Source: Hirsutella rhossiliensis (taxonomy: Eukaryota; Ascomycota; Sordariomycetes; Hypocreales; Ophiocordycipitaceae). Taken from it: a DNA stretch of 64,000 nucleotides. A model generated the notes under the pieces. It was not told where the DNA came from, did not search any database, and saw only the letters and a list, made by a program, of their open reading frames with translations. The DNA lies in NCBI RefSeq assembly GCF_020360975.1, contig NW_025408678.1, forward strand, positions 1,364,001 through 1,428,000, given 5' to 3'. A program made the translations under genes and the position numbers. Shown here one piece after another: positions 39,840 through 51,712 of this stretch (its first letter is position 1; each line of letters begins with the position of its first letter).

Positions 39840-41942
39840 TTACTTTCCAGGCCTCGAGCGGCGGTGAGGGGGGGGCAAACCATTCCCGGGGTCCGTCAAT
39901 CCCTGTCTCTGCATACGTTTCCACTCGTGCTTGACTTCCAAGAGGACCAAGTCGCCGGCGGCCCGCGCGTCCTCGGCAGAGTCGTGGCCGAGTGTCTTGG
40001 GGCCCGTATCTTGCTGAATCTTGCGATTCAGCTGCTCCTCCATCAGCGACTTGAGGCCGCGGCGGTAGGGGAGCCCAGCCCGGTGCGGGTAGAGCAGGAC
40101 TGTGTCTATGAGAGTCGGGTGGACGATGCGGACGGCGTTGAGGTCGTTCTCTAGACCGTGCCCGATCAGGGGCGTATCAGGCGAGATGAGAGAGAAGAGC
40201 AACTCCCGAGCCGCGGCGGGGGACGGTACCTTCTTGAGCTTCTTGGTCTCTTCACCCTCGGCCAGAGGCGGGATCTCGGTGCTGGTCCACAGCTCGGCCA
40301 GGGCCAAGTCATTGGGCCAGACGCCCGAGTAGCGAGAGTTGAGGTCCAAAATCTCACCCTTTGGCTGGACAAGCACATCCAGCAGCTCCTCGCCGGTGGG
40401 CCACGAGGTGGCGGTGAGGCGCACCAGCTCCATGCCGTAGACGGTGTAGCCCATCTCGCAGTCAAAGCAGACGGCCCTGTCGGTGGGGGCCAGCTTGTTT
40501 GGCGGAGTCTCAACATAGTTAAACAGAGTCGCCAACCTCTTAGCGTCGACGGTTTTGTAAACGTGGTAGTCGTGGGTCAAGCAGCCATTGGACTCGCCCT
40601 CCTCCTCCTCGCAGCACTGGAAGCGCTTGGGCGGCCTAGACTTGTCGCCCGGGGCCTTTGCGGGGATATACTTTTTGCCCCAGTGGAAGTTGCAGGCTCC
40701 TCCCGAGGTGAGCGCCCCGTCGTGCTCGCGGCGTCCTGGAAACACCTGGAAGCGCTGTCGGCAACGGTCACACTTCTCCCAGCCCCGGCCGGCCACGACG
40801 GCCTCCCGCACCTCCTCGACGGCTTCCTCGGTTGGAACCACGGAAATATAGCCGTACTCGGACAGGTCATGGATGGGTGTGTACAGGAACCTCAACATGG
40901 CCACCTCTTGGTCCCGAGTCAGGCCGGTCCAGATCTTGTTGGGGTCGTCCTGGTCCCCTGAACCGGACAGTGCCGAATTCATTGCCTTGGCGCGCTCAAC
41001 TTTCCACTGAGCAAGCTCCATGCGCTTGTGCTGCATCACCGTGTTCTTCATAACGTTGGCGTACACGGCCGGTTTGTTATTGGCGATATTTTGCTCGTCA
41101 TCAAGAGTTTTGGTGATGAGCTCTGAGCTGGACATGAGGAGCTTGAGCTCCTCGTCGCTTGCCTTCTGTTTGAGCTCCGAGTTGAGCCGGGTGTACTCTT
41201 GGTGCAGCGCCTTGATCAGCTTGACGCGAGTTTCATGGCGTGCCGGGGAGCTAACCAAGAGGCGTGGGTTAAGACTTTCGATCTTATTCTGCTTTGGCTG
41301 CTGGCCATCCTTGGACATGGAAAAGCGGACAGCCGCACGTTGCTCTGTAGCGGCCACGGGAGCACTGGTATTAAACGTAGGGCCTGGAGCACTGGGATTT
41401 GCCGCAGCACCTGGAGCACTGGGGTTAACCGCAGCATCTGGAGCACTGGGATTAGCCACGGCACCTGCTGCGCTGGTCGGCTCAGGCGTTTTCGAGAGGT
41501 CAGAGGATGTATCCCGCCTACCGCGAGGAGAAGGAGACCTGCGGCGGGAAGAGTGCTCGACGACGCTCTTATCGTCGTCGATGCCATCGTCGGCCTTGTT
41601 TCGGCCATGGTTGTCAGCCCTGGCATCGGCCTTGTAACCGGCAGTGGAGGGAGAAAGTGACCTGGGACGGGAATAGAGTCCCACGACGCTCTTATTGTCG
41701 GAAATTCCATCATGTTCCTTGTTTGGGTCAGGAAGCTTGCTCCCTTGGTCGACCTTGGGTCGTTTGGATGGCTCATCTGGATCCGACGAAGAAGGCTCGA
41801 CACGGTGCCGCGGCCTCTTTCCATCCGGTGCTGGCGCTGGCACTGAAGCCTGGTCCTCTTCGTGGGGATGGCTAAAGACGCACTTGAAGGCGGTGCAGGC
41901 TTCCGCCCGCGGGCACGGAATATGTTTGAGATTGAAACTCAT
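39840..41942 (-). CDS. REX3: RNA exonuclease 3 (Rex3-type DEDDh 3'-5' exonuclease)
   Basis: Single exon, 700 residues. The N-terminus has a CCCH-type zinc finger (CPRAEACTAFKCVFSHPH). A long disordered, charged and Ser-rich region follows, with four diverged copies of an NPSAP repeat (about residues 165-195). The middle holds a second Cys/His cluster (CDRCRQRF...CNFHWGKKY...CC...HDYHVY). The exonuclease domain starts near residue 490 with CFDCEMGYTVYG and has PLIGHGLENDLNAVRI and LGHDSAEDARAAGDL, giving the DEDDh residues. Yeast Rex3 trims the 3' ends of RNase MRP RNA and snRNAs. The length and the CCCH plus exonuclease layout match filamentous-fungal Rex3. Confidence 0.93.
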   Translation of the reverse strand: MSFNLKHIPCPRAEACTAFKCVFSHPHEEDQASVPAPAPDGKRPRHRVEPSSSDPDEPSKRPKVDQGSKLPDPNKEHDGISDNKSVVGLYSRPRSLSPSTAGYKADARADNHGRNKADDGIDDDKSVVEHSSRRRSPSPRGRRDTSSDLSKTPEPTSAAGAVANPSAPDAAVNPSAPGAAANPSAPGPTFNTSAPVAATEQRAAVRFSMSKDGQQPKQNKIESLNPRLLVSSPARHETRVKLIKALHQEYTRLNSELKQKASDEELKLLMSSSELITKTLDDEQNIANNKPAVYANVMKNTVMQHKRMELAQWKVERAKAMNSALSGSGDQDDPNKIWTGLTRDQEVAMLRFLYTPIHDLSEYGYISVVPTEEAVEEVREAVVAGRGWEKCDRCRQRFQVFPGRREHDGALTSGGACNFHWGKKYIPAKAPGDKSRPPKRFQCCEEEEGESNGCLTHDYHVYKTVDAKRLATLFNYVETPPNKLAPTDRAVCFDCEMGYTVYGMELVRLTATSWPTGEELLDVLVQPKGEILDLNSRYSGVWPNDLALAELWTSTEIPPLAEGEETKKLKKVPSPAAARELLFSLISPDTPLIGHGLENDLNAVRIVHPTLIDTVLLYPHRAGLPYRRGLKSLMEEQLNRKIQQDTGPKTLGHDSAEDARAAGDLVLLEVKHEWKRMQRQGLTDPGNGLPPPHRRSRPGK

Positions 41943-43451
41943 GCTGGCGGATTACCAGACGCAGGGCGCTGGCTGCCAAATAAGGACCAGCTAGTAGTCG
42001 CTCATGAGGGGATGTCGCGGTTGACGAGAATGATTGTCCGCCCGCGTGAGAGCACAGAAGATGAGGGTGTGACTTGGGCGAAGAGTTGAGGAAACCAGGG
42101 TTGCCGATTAGAATCTGCGTGGTGAAAGGAGCCGTGTTGCCGAAAGAAGCAGCGGCTTGGACAGGGCTCGAAGAGCAGCGTCGTGGAAAGCAGACGACGT
42201 TGCGAAGAGTATAAAGTTTGTGGATAAAACAAGGTCTTTGAAAGAAAACAGCGTGGTGGAAGAGACGGCGGGTTGAGCCGAGTTGGCGAACGCCGCGTTG
42301 GAGACGAATCAGGGCTGTGTTGCGGAACAAGACAATTCTGGAAAGAAAGAAGTGATGTGAGAAAAGAGCAGGGCGGCTGCAAAACAAGAAGCAGTGCTGC
42401 GAGGGAAAATGCAATGTTGTAGAAAGTAAACAGCGGCTGGACCGCGAGTTCAAGAAGCCCGTTGGCGTTGCTGAAGTGACGGATGCACCTTCAGGCGATG
42501 CAGGGAGACCTTGAACCGGATGATGGAGGATTGAGGCGTCAAGAAGAGCGAATATTGAAGACGAGGCAGAGTCAGATTGAAGAATGCGTGTGTGTTTTGG
42601 CAGTCTTGGAGATTGCGTCTCTTTCGTGCGTGTTCAAGATGGGATGCGGCCATGAAGTCGGGAGTTGAGACTCGAGGGTCAGCCAGGGTAATTACTCGAG
42701 TACCTGATGCATGTATCGAGCTGGCGGGGCGGTGTTCTTGCTAACAGTCTCGTTAGCGGCAGCGGGCGGGCTGTCGAGTCCATGCTTGTAGCGGGTAGTG
42801 GCCATTAGCTGACGGTGGCAGCAGCTGCTCACTGTTAACGGCGCTGATGGTGGGAGTTGGCCTGGCGGCCTGGCCGGCGCCAAGGTACCTCGAGCCAGCT
42901 GTCCCGACAAGCTGGCTGCAGCTGCAGGGGAAGCTGCAATAATTGTCCAATGAAATGAAATCAACCATCTTCTTTCTATCCGTAAATAGCTGGAGTACTG
43001 ATTTAAAAGCGCTTGCCCGATGGGAACCACTGGTAATTACACCACGGTGTGACCAGCTTGGCCTGGCCGGAAGAAACAGCCCCTTTCCAAGACAATAAGG
43101 AGAAACAGCCAGTAAGGGAGAGACGTGCGATTGGCCCCCAAAAATGCGGATACGGCTATTCGTTCAGAGGGATTTCTTATGCGTCGGGTCGCGGGCAAAA
43201 GCCGGCTCCTCTTGTTGAGCCCCATCGTCTCCGAGCTGGGACGCTGACGCCAGTGGATCCCCGGGCACTCACCCCCCCGTAGCCACGCGCCATCTCCGTC
43301 ACGCTTGCACCGAAAGTCCGGATCCCGCGATCCACAGCACAAAGCGTTGCGCGTCCCGTCCCTCCCTCGCCGAGCTTTCCGGAGCGGGCAAAAGGGGGGC
43401 CTCTCCTGCAACCTCTCTCCAGCGTCCTCCTGTCACGTCACTGCCGCCACC
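41943..43451. other. Long intergenic region between divergent REX3 and DUF676 lipase genes
   Basis: About 1.5 kb. The part 42060-42660 is purine-rich on the + strand with loosely repeated GTTGC-GAA and GTGGTGAAAG-like phrases, open on the - strand for 193 codons but pyrimidine-biased and without family resemblance. I read it as a long leader or non-coding sequence. At 43440-43451 the lipase start has a strong CCGCCACCATG context. Confidence 0.35.
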
Positions 43452-44928
43452 ATGTCCAAGCGAGCGAGCGATAATGTCGACTACACCGGGGGCAGCCCCA
43501 AGGCCGACCACCTCTGCGTCCTCGTCCACGGGGTAAGGGCCCTCCCTCTCTCGACTGACGAGTCTACGCAGACGAGGCCGGCGCTCACACTGTTCCTCCC
43601 AGCTCTGGGGAAACCCCGACCACATGAGAAACATTGCCAAGACCCTGCGCTCGCGACACCCGCCCGACGAGCTGTACATGCTGCTCGCCAAGCGCAACAG
43701 CGGCAGCTTCACCTACGACGGCGTCGAGCTCGGCGGCGAGCGCGTCTGTGCCGAGATTGAGGACGAGCTGCGCGCCATCGAGAGCAGGGGCGGCAAGATC
43801 AAGAAACTGAGCATCATCGGCTACTCGCTCGGCGGGCTGGTCTCTCGCTATGCCGTCGGCCTTCTCTATGCAAAAGGCATCCTCGACTCCGTCGAATGCA
43901 TGGTACGCACGCCGCTGCCCGCCATCATCATCGATCCTGGCTGACTCAAGCTTCCCAAGAACTTTGCCACCTTTGCGTCACCCCACCTCGGCGTGCGCAC
44001 CCCCCTCAAGGGCTGGCACAACCACATGTGGAACGTCGTCGGCGCCAGGAGCCTGTCCATGTCCGGCCGCCAGCTCTTCACCATTGACAGGTTCCGTGAC
44101 ACGAACAGGCCCTTGCTGTCCGTCCTCGCCGACCCCACGTCCATCTTCATGCTCGGTCAGCGCAAGTTCAAGCGGCATACCTTGTACACCAACGTTGTCA
44201 ACGACAGGAGCGCCGTCTACTACACCACGGGCATCCACAAGACGGACCCGTACCGCCGAAATCTGGACAACATCAGGCCCAACTACATCAAGGGGGGAGC
44301 AGGCGTCATCATGGACCCTGAGTACCCATTCATGCCCCAGCCCAAGGTGGCCCCCGGCGCCACCCTCTCCTCTGCGACGAGCACCGCCCTGAGATGGACC
44401 AAGCGCATTCCGTTGATGCTCGTCATTGCCCTGCTCGTCCCCATTGGCACCATTGCGTTTCTGTGCAACTCGGTCGTCCAGACCATTCGCAGCTCGGGTC
44501 GCATCAAGCGACACGAAAAGGGCCAGGCCAGCTTCAACATTGATGACTACCGCGTGCCGCTCCTCATCAAGGAGCTGCGCAGCGAGGTGGAGCGAGCGTA
44601 CGGGGAGATAAACAGCTCGCAGAACCAGCACTTCCTGGCCGACGACGACGATGACGACGACGAAGACGGTGGCATGGGCCCCGAGGAGAAGCGCGTGATG
44701 AGCCGGGAGCGACGGCTGTCGGTGGCAGCCCAGCCAACGCTCGCTCTAACGCCAGATCAGTTCGAGATGATCCGATCGCTGGACTCGCTCAATTGGCGCA
44801 AGTATCCGGTATGGATTCGCAACGACAGACACAGCCACGCGGCCATCATTGTGCGGATGGAGAAGAAGACATTTGACGAGGGGTGGGTTGTGCTGAGGCA
44901 CTTTGCTGAAGAGGAGTTTCTAAAGTAA
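43452..44928 (+). CDS. Putative serine esterase/lipase (DUF676, Lpl1/Rog1-like)
   Basis: Three exons, 43452-43532, 43603-43902 and 43960-44928, encode 449 residues. Introns have donors GTAAGG and GTACGC, and splicing yields CVLVHGLWGNPDHM and ECMNFATFASPHLGV. The nucleophile elbow is GYSLGGLVSRYAVG. One hydrophobic helix (PLMLVIALLVPIGTIAFLC) lies near residue 290. An Asp-rich run (DDDDDDDDED) precedes the C-terminal region LDSLNWRKYPVWIRNDRHSHAAIIVR. Yeast relatives include the lipid-droplet phospholipase Lpl1; substrate here is inferred only at family level. The acceptor for exon 3 has an alternative nine bases upstream (adding LPK). Confidence 0.9.
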
Positions 44929-45689
44929 AAGGAAAGATATGGACGGACTGCCTACACTGGTGTACGGTTCTGGGACATAATATTACTGTGGACGCCTTAG
45001 AGTACTCTCACATAGAGATAGACTGAAGAGGACTCGAAATAACAACCAGAGTAGACGTTTCTGTCGTTGACTTCTTTAGCTCTGGAACACGATCGCACGT
45101 GGCGAGAGGGATACGTACAACCTCGGTATATCTACAGCCGCAGACATGGCACAACAACACGCACACAACACGAGATCCAGGCAATGTCATCCTGCGAATC
45201 GTACCAGCTTGTCGTCATGCCTCCATCGGGCTCACATGGTGCGTTAGGCACAGGCTCGCCGGTCACGTGCCATCCCCGGGATTGGTAGAAGCGGCGGCGA
45301 GAGCTGCCCCGCTTGTCGACAAGCCAATCACAGCCCCGAAGAGTGCGCTACGTCAGCCGGGCGGGCAAATTTAGTCGGCCGATTCCAGCTATCGCCATCG
45401 CTCGATTGCTCTCGAGACGTCTCAAGGCGTTACATCCTCCCCTCCCTCGCCCTCCTCGCCCTCCTCGCCCCCTCCTTCACCTTTCTTCTTCCCTCTTACA
45501 CCCACGTTCCGTCTGTGAGATTACTGATGAGAATTCCTGTTCATTGAATTTTCTCTGCAACGCCGTGGATTGGACTTGGTGCGCAGAGTGGCGGCACCGT
45601 AGCTCCTTTGCCCATGCACAGCTCCGGCGACGACTGATCCGACGCACTCGATACCCCCGAACGCTCCTCTCACCCCCGCTGCGGTGACC
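44929..45689. other. Intergenic region between the DUF676 lipase and PRELI genes
   Basis: A 761-bp interval. It ends in a pyrimidine-rich leader (45430-45500, CCTCGCCCTCCTCGCC repeats) before the PRELI gene. No gene is supported. Confidence 0.35.
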
Positions 45690-46394
45690 ATGGTCCTGAC
45701 ACACACGACCGGACACACTTATTCTCATCCGTTTCCAACCGTCACTCTGGCTTATTTTCTCCGCTACTCGTCGCCTCAGCTCAACCCATTCGCCACCCAT
45801 GTCCTGAGCACCGACACAATCTCCAGCCACGTCGATCCCGTCACGCAGCAACTGCACACGACCCGAATCCATCTCAAGAAGAGCCGCATGCCCAATGCCA
45901 TCTACAAGCTGCTCCCTGCCGGCGTGACCGGCGGCGGGTCCTCGGGGGAAAAGGCGTCATACATACTCGAGACGACCGTCGTCGACATCAAGGAGGGATG
46001 GATGAAGACGGAGAGCCGCAACCTCAACTTCACCGGCGTGCTGTCCGTCATTGAGAAGCAGCACTTTAGCCTCCCTTCCGAGGCCGAGCGAGGCCTGGCT
46101 GCCAGAAACGAGACCGATGTCGTCACCTCGGTCGTCTTCCGGTCCCGGCTAGGCGAGAAACTGCGCGGTAAGCTCGGCCAGGCCCAAGAAGACGGCTGGC
46201 TGTCTGGCTTCATCGGCGGCTGGGGTGCAAAGGGCATCCAGCGCAGCATCGAGAGCCTCGCCTCCACCAAAACCCTGGACCAGCTCGGCAAGAGCCGCGA
46301 CGGCATGCGGCTCGTCCTGGAGCGGATCCGCAACAATGGGGCGATTGGCGTTTTGGAGAGCCTGCGTCGGGAGCGCCAGAGGCAGACGGCCTGA
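45690..46394 (+). CDS. PRELI/MSF1 domain protein, Ups-like mitochondrial lipid transfer
   Basis: Single exon, 234 residues, from ATG 45690 (ACCATGG context); the GTG six bases upstream is not used. The PRELI fold is seen from FPTVTLAYFLRYSSPQ, HVLSTDTISSHVDPVTQQL, TTRIHLKKSRMP, ASYILETTVVDIKEGWM, ESRNLNFTGVLSVIEKQHF and a C-terminal helical region. Ups1-type members with Mdm35 carry phosphatidic acid between mitochondrial membranes for cardiolipin synthesis. The N-terminus and HVLS.DTIS are closer to Ups1/PRELI than to Ups2, but I do not fix the paralogue. Confidence 0.88.
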   Translation: MVLTHTTGHTYSHPFPTVTLAYFLRYSSPQLNPFATHVLSTDTISSHVDPVTQQLHTTRIHLKKSRMPNAIYKLLPAGVTGGGSSGEKASYILETTVVDIKEGWMKTESRNLNFTGVLSVIEKQHFSLPSEAERGLAARNETDVVTSVVFRSRLGEKLRGKLGQAQEDGWLSGFIGGWGAKGIQRSIESLASTKTLDQLGKSRDGMRLVLERIRNNGAIGVLESLRRERQRQTA

Positions 46395-47102
46395 GCGTTG
46401 ATGGGCGTCGGAGCCCGAAGTTCTGAACCAATGGGTGGCTTGCCTGCCAGATGGGAGCGGCTGGCACCGTTGAGTGCCCTATGACTCTTGGATCATGTGT
46501 ATCCCTAGCTGTATACTAGTTCTCGTCCTTTTCAGCAAGGCGCACGCAGTCTCTTTTGGGTGGGTGGATGACAGGGCTTTGGCTTGGGATCATGGGCCCA
46601 GCAGAACAAGAGAAAGGGTTGGTGAGCGGAGGGCCGTTTGTGTGATTGCACGTCACGGTGTGGCATCCCCTCTCTTGCTCGAGGATATCCCATGTCTGGA
46701 ATATATGACGAAGAGTTCAATCTCTGAATGATGGTGTTGTCTGTAGCAGTGAAGACATTGTTCTCCCACCGTTGCGCCACTTCTGTCTAGGATCCATTTT
46801 GGCATCAAAGCTGATGATCACCTCGCAGTACGACGGCCATGAACTGCGACAATGTATACCACCATGATGGAGATATCGTCTCGGCCGGATGGAAGGCTGT
46901 CGCGCTGGAATTCCGAAGCCCAGCGCGACATCACGTGAGGGGACGTACCCACTGTAGAGCACTGACGACGGCAGCCCCGCCAAGCCAATTCATGGCGGGG
47001 CAGCTTCGAATGCAGCTTTGGATGCAGCTAAAGCATTCTTACATTCCCCGTCCTGGCCGTCTTCCTCCACGCTTCACGCCTGGCAGACGAGACCTCACGA
47101 CA
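46395..47102. other. Intergenic region between the PRELI gene and LTP1
   Basis: A 708-bp interval between same-strand genes. No gene or clear element is seen. Confidence 0.35.
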
Positions 47103-47719
47103 ATGGCGGAGCCCATCTCGGTGCTGTTTGTGTGCCTCGGCAACATCTGCAGGTCGACCATGGCCGAGGGCATCTTCCAGCACCTGGCCAAGCAGCCGCA
47201 GTACAAGGGCCGAATTGGGCGCATCGACTCATGCGGGACTGGTCAGTATGCCGACGGGGTTAGGAGCTTGGAGAGTAACTGACTCCGTTGGACGCAGCTG
47301 CGTATCATACCGGCGACTCGCCCGACTCGCGGACCATGTCGACCCTCGAGGACAACGGCATCACCGACTACGACCACGAAGCGCGGCGCGTGAGCTCTCC
47401 CCTCTGTCCCCCCCGTTTCTCCCTAAGCGTCGCCCACTGACAGACCCTTGCATGGCAGTTTTCGACGACCGACTTTGAAAAGTTCGACTACATCTTCGCC
47501 ATGGACCGGTCCAACCTGTCGGACCTACAGCGCCTGCAGCGCGGGAACCCGGGCACCAAGGCCAAGGTGATGCTGTACGGCGAGTTTGGTGGCGGCGCCA
47601 AGGCTGAGATCGTCAACGACCCGTACTACGGCGGCCGTGATGGGTTCGAAAGGGCGTTTGAGCAATGCTCGCGGTTTGCAAACAACTTTTTGAAAGAGGT
47701 GGTTGGAGATGGGGAGTAG
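47103..47719 (+). CDS. LTP1: Low-molecular-weight protein tyrosine phosphatase
   Basis: Three exons, 47103-47241, 47298-47389 and 47459-47719, encode 163 residues. Donors are GTCAGT and GTGAGC. The P-loop is VCLGNICRST (catalytic Cys11, Arg17), followed by SCGTAAYHTGDSPDSRT, FDYIFAMDRSN and the general-acid loop NDPYYGGRDGFE. All active-site elements are present and the length is typical. The enzyme dephosphorylates phosphotyrosine and small aryl phosphates in the cytosol. A glutamate is absent in the P-loop, as usual for the family. Confidence 0.95.
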
Positions 47720-48337
47720 CGGTGGGCTGCGTGGTGATACCCCTGGTGCTGGAGGACAGATGACAGATGGAGTAGGTGTTTATTAGACGTGTTACACGGT
47801 TGCTCGAGGGTTGGATGACGAGGCGCCTTGACACGTACGCATCAGTGCGAGGTACGTTCAAGGACAGCCACGGTGCAGTGGTGACTGGCCAGCACTGAAG
47901 GGACTGACTGAGAGTATTTCCAGACTGACGACCGAGGACTCCAAGGCAGCCCAGCTAGAGTACCCGCGCGCCTAAGACGGCCATTGGCCCTGAGCGATAG
48001 GGCTGTTGGCCACTGAATGGCGGCGGTGATACGTGGCGGGGGAGGGGAGAGCGGGGACGCGGGGCACCGCCTCGACTGGTGGTCCGAGGCAGTTAGCGGG
48101 GCTTTAAGCCGGCAGAGGCTGTTGGCGCCGCCAGAAGGATGATGGACGGATGATAAAGCTGCCCGGATAATTGGTGCCTCCTCTCCTTCTCCCTCCTCTC
48201 CCCCCCTCTCATGCACTGCACCGCTCGCATCCTCCCTTCTCGGCATCCGTTCCAGCTCCCTCGCCCATGCGCAAGGACGAATCAGCCTGCAGAAAACCCA
48301 GACCGCCATCAAGCGTGAATATCCTGCGCAGCCCACC
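47720..48337. other. Upstream region of the MAPK gene
   Basis: A 618-bp interval. It contains a (CT)-rich leader (48180-48215) before the MAPK start codon. No gene is supported. Confidence 0.35.
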
Positions 48338-49821
<1,484 letters not shown>

Positions 49822-50892
49822 GCGTCTGTGGCGGTTTGAGCTTTGAAGCAGCATCTCCCGTTGCTTCTTTCACCCACTCCTCTCCCTCACTGGAACCAGT
49901 GAAACGAAAAAGAAAAAAAGGTGTTGTGAAACGCGATCAAAAGCAACTCTGGGCAGCTTGAGGCACTTGACGCCGGCCGGTGCCAACGGACTGCCCTCTT
50001 TGATTGGGCCTCCTGGCCGGGAGGTGGTGGGAGCGCAGCAACATGACGGCTAGTTGGAATAACAACATAATCCAATGATGAGGATGGATAGGGATGCGGG
50101 CGAATTTCTAGTCGCGAACCATGTTCTTTCTATGTCTTGTGTCTGAGACGAGAGTGATTGTGAGTAACTGTGGCCGTACTGTGTCCTATCGATCACACTG
50201 AGTCCAGCTGCCATTGCATTGTGGGCACCATCAACGGCTCTCTGGCTCGGTCAGTCTAGACTCCTTGATTGGCGTGGCCGCAGAGTGCGGACGGCTGCGG
50301 GCTGAGCTCCGTCGATGCAACGCAGAGATGACGAGGCGGCCGCAGGGCAATTTCACAACACGGAGGCCCTGAGCCTGCTCCTGGTCAAGGCCCATGGGGA
50401 TATTTTGGGGGCCATCGTCGTCGTGTGACGGTGCGTGACGTGGCCGGCGGTCAGGCACGGGGACCTGCGTCGGATGCAACTTGTCTGGTGGTGTTGCTAC
50501 TGCACGCAAGCCTGGGCCGTCACCTCCCGTTCGTCACCCTCGTCGCGTCTCGCACGGCAATGCAGGTGTTGTGCGACGTGAATTTTGTGAGTATTATTCT
50601 GTGCGACTATACTCTCCCTTCTCCCCCCCCCCTTTCTTCTTGGTAGCCCAGGAGACTTTTAAACGATGCCGCCCATCTTTTGAGCCCATTGAGGAAGATT
50701 AGAACAAATCTGTAAAATATGTACATGCCGCCGCCGCAGACCTGTATTCCAGGCCGTGGGCAGGCGGAAGAGAATAGAAGGAGAATGAAACTGCAGGGAA
50801 AGGGGCTGCACAAAGCAAGGCGGGTACCGTCCCCGGTAGACAAGGTTCATGAAAAGGCCGTTAACTTGGACACAGGGGGCCGAATGGCCGGC
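49822..50892. other. Convergent intergenic region
   Basis: A 1,071-bp region between the 3' ends of the MAPK and DUF3455 genes. It has A-rich sequence just after the MAPK stop (49904-49925) and a C10 run (50623-50632). No gene is supported. Confidence 0.35.
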
Positions 50893-51712
50893 CTAGCCGT
50901 AGAACCAGTAGGTGGCCGTGTAGCTGGTGCTGTCGTCGCCCGTCGCGTTCCTGCATCCGTGGCTTACGCCGCCGGCCGTGAGGACGCGGTAGACGTACTT
51001 TGCGCCGTGGGCGCCCTCCTTGGGCCCCAGGTAGAGCCAGCCGACGGCGCCGGTGCCCTCGGGCCCAGCGTCGGCGTCACCCGGGGCAGCGACAGCGTCG
51101 AGCTTGGCGGTAGGGAGGTTGATCTTGCCGCCGTCGAGGACAAAGGTGGGGACGCCGCGCGAGTCGAAGAAGTGGTGGCCGAGGAAGGGAAGCGGCGGCA
51201 GGGCGCCGTCGAGGCGAAGGGGCGTCTCGGGGGTGAAGGGGCGGGTCTGGGAGGCGCCGAGGGCTCCGGGGCCGGCACGGCCGGATCGCGAGGGGGTGAG
51301 GTTGAGGGGCACGCGGTGGGACCAGAGGGCGTGGGCGGGAAGGTTGGCAAAATCTTGGGGGGCCAGGGACGAAGGGCCCTGGCCCGGGTAGAGGTCGGTG
51401 ATGTCGTAGAGCATGGCCAGGGCGCCTGTCGCCGCGGCGGTTGCTCCGGGATGGGCGCAGGTGTAGTTTTGGATGCCGAAGCCCAGAGCGATGTGCTTGA
51501 GGGTGAGGTGAGAAGGCGGAAGAGGGAGGTCGTTGCCTGGAAAGGTCAGCCAGCTGTCTTGCCTGGATCAGATGGGACGCAAAACGAGACTTACTGGTGC
51601 CTGTCTGGGGCAGAGTAGGGCCTTGAGGATGCGGGTCGGCGCGGCCGCAGCTGGGAGCAGCGGCTGCGGGGGTCAGGGCCGCGGCGAGGAGGAGGAGGGG
51701 AGTGGTGAACAT
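50893..51712 (-). CDS. Secreted DUF3455 protein
   Basis: Two exons, 51595-51712 and 50893-51536, encode 253 residues. The intron 51537-51594 has donor GTAAGT and acceptor TTCCAG. A signal peptide is evident (MFTTPLLLLAAALTPAAA). The mature part has NDLPLPPSHLTLKHIALGFGI, QNYTCAHP, a long loop, GHHFFDSRGVPTFVLDGG, GAVGWLYLGP and KYVYRVLTAGG, the DUF3455 pattern. Cysteines in CAHP and GCRN could form a disulfide. Relatives are often labelled malate dehydrogenase without support; no enzymatic role is established. Confidence 0.85.

Noticed and set aside
41872..42453. 193-residue open frame upstream of REX3
   Set aside because: Phe/Ser/Arg-rich, antisense to purine-rich leader DNA, overlaps the REX3 start; likely chance.
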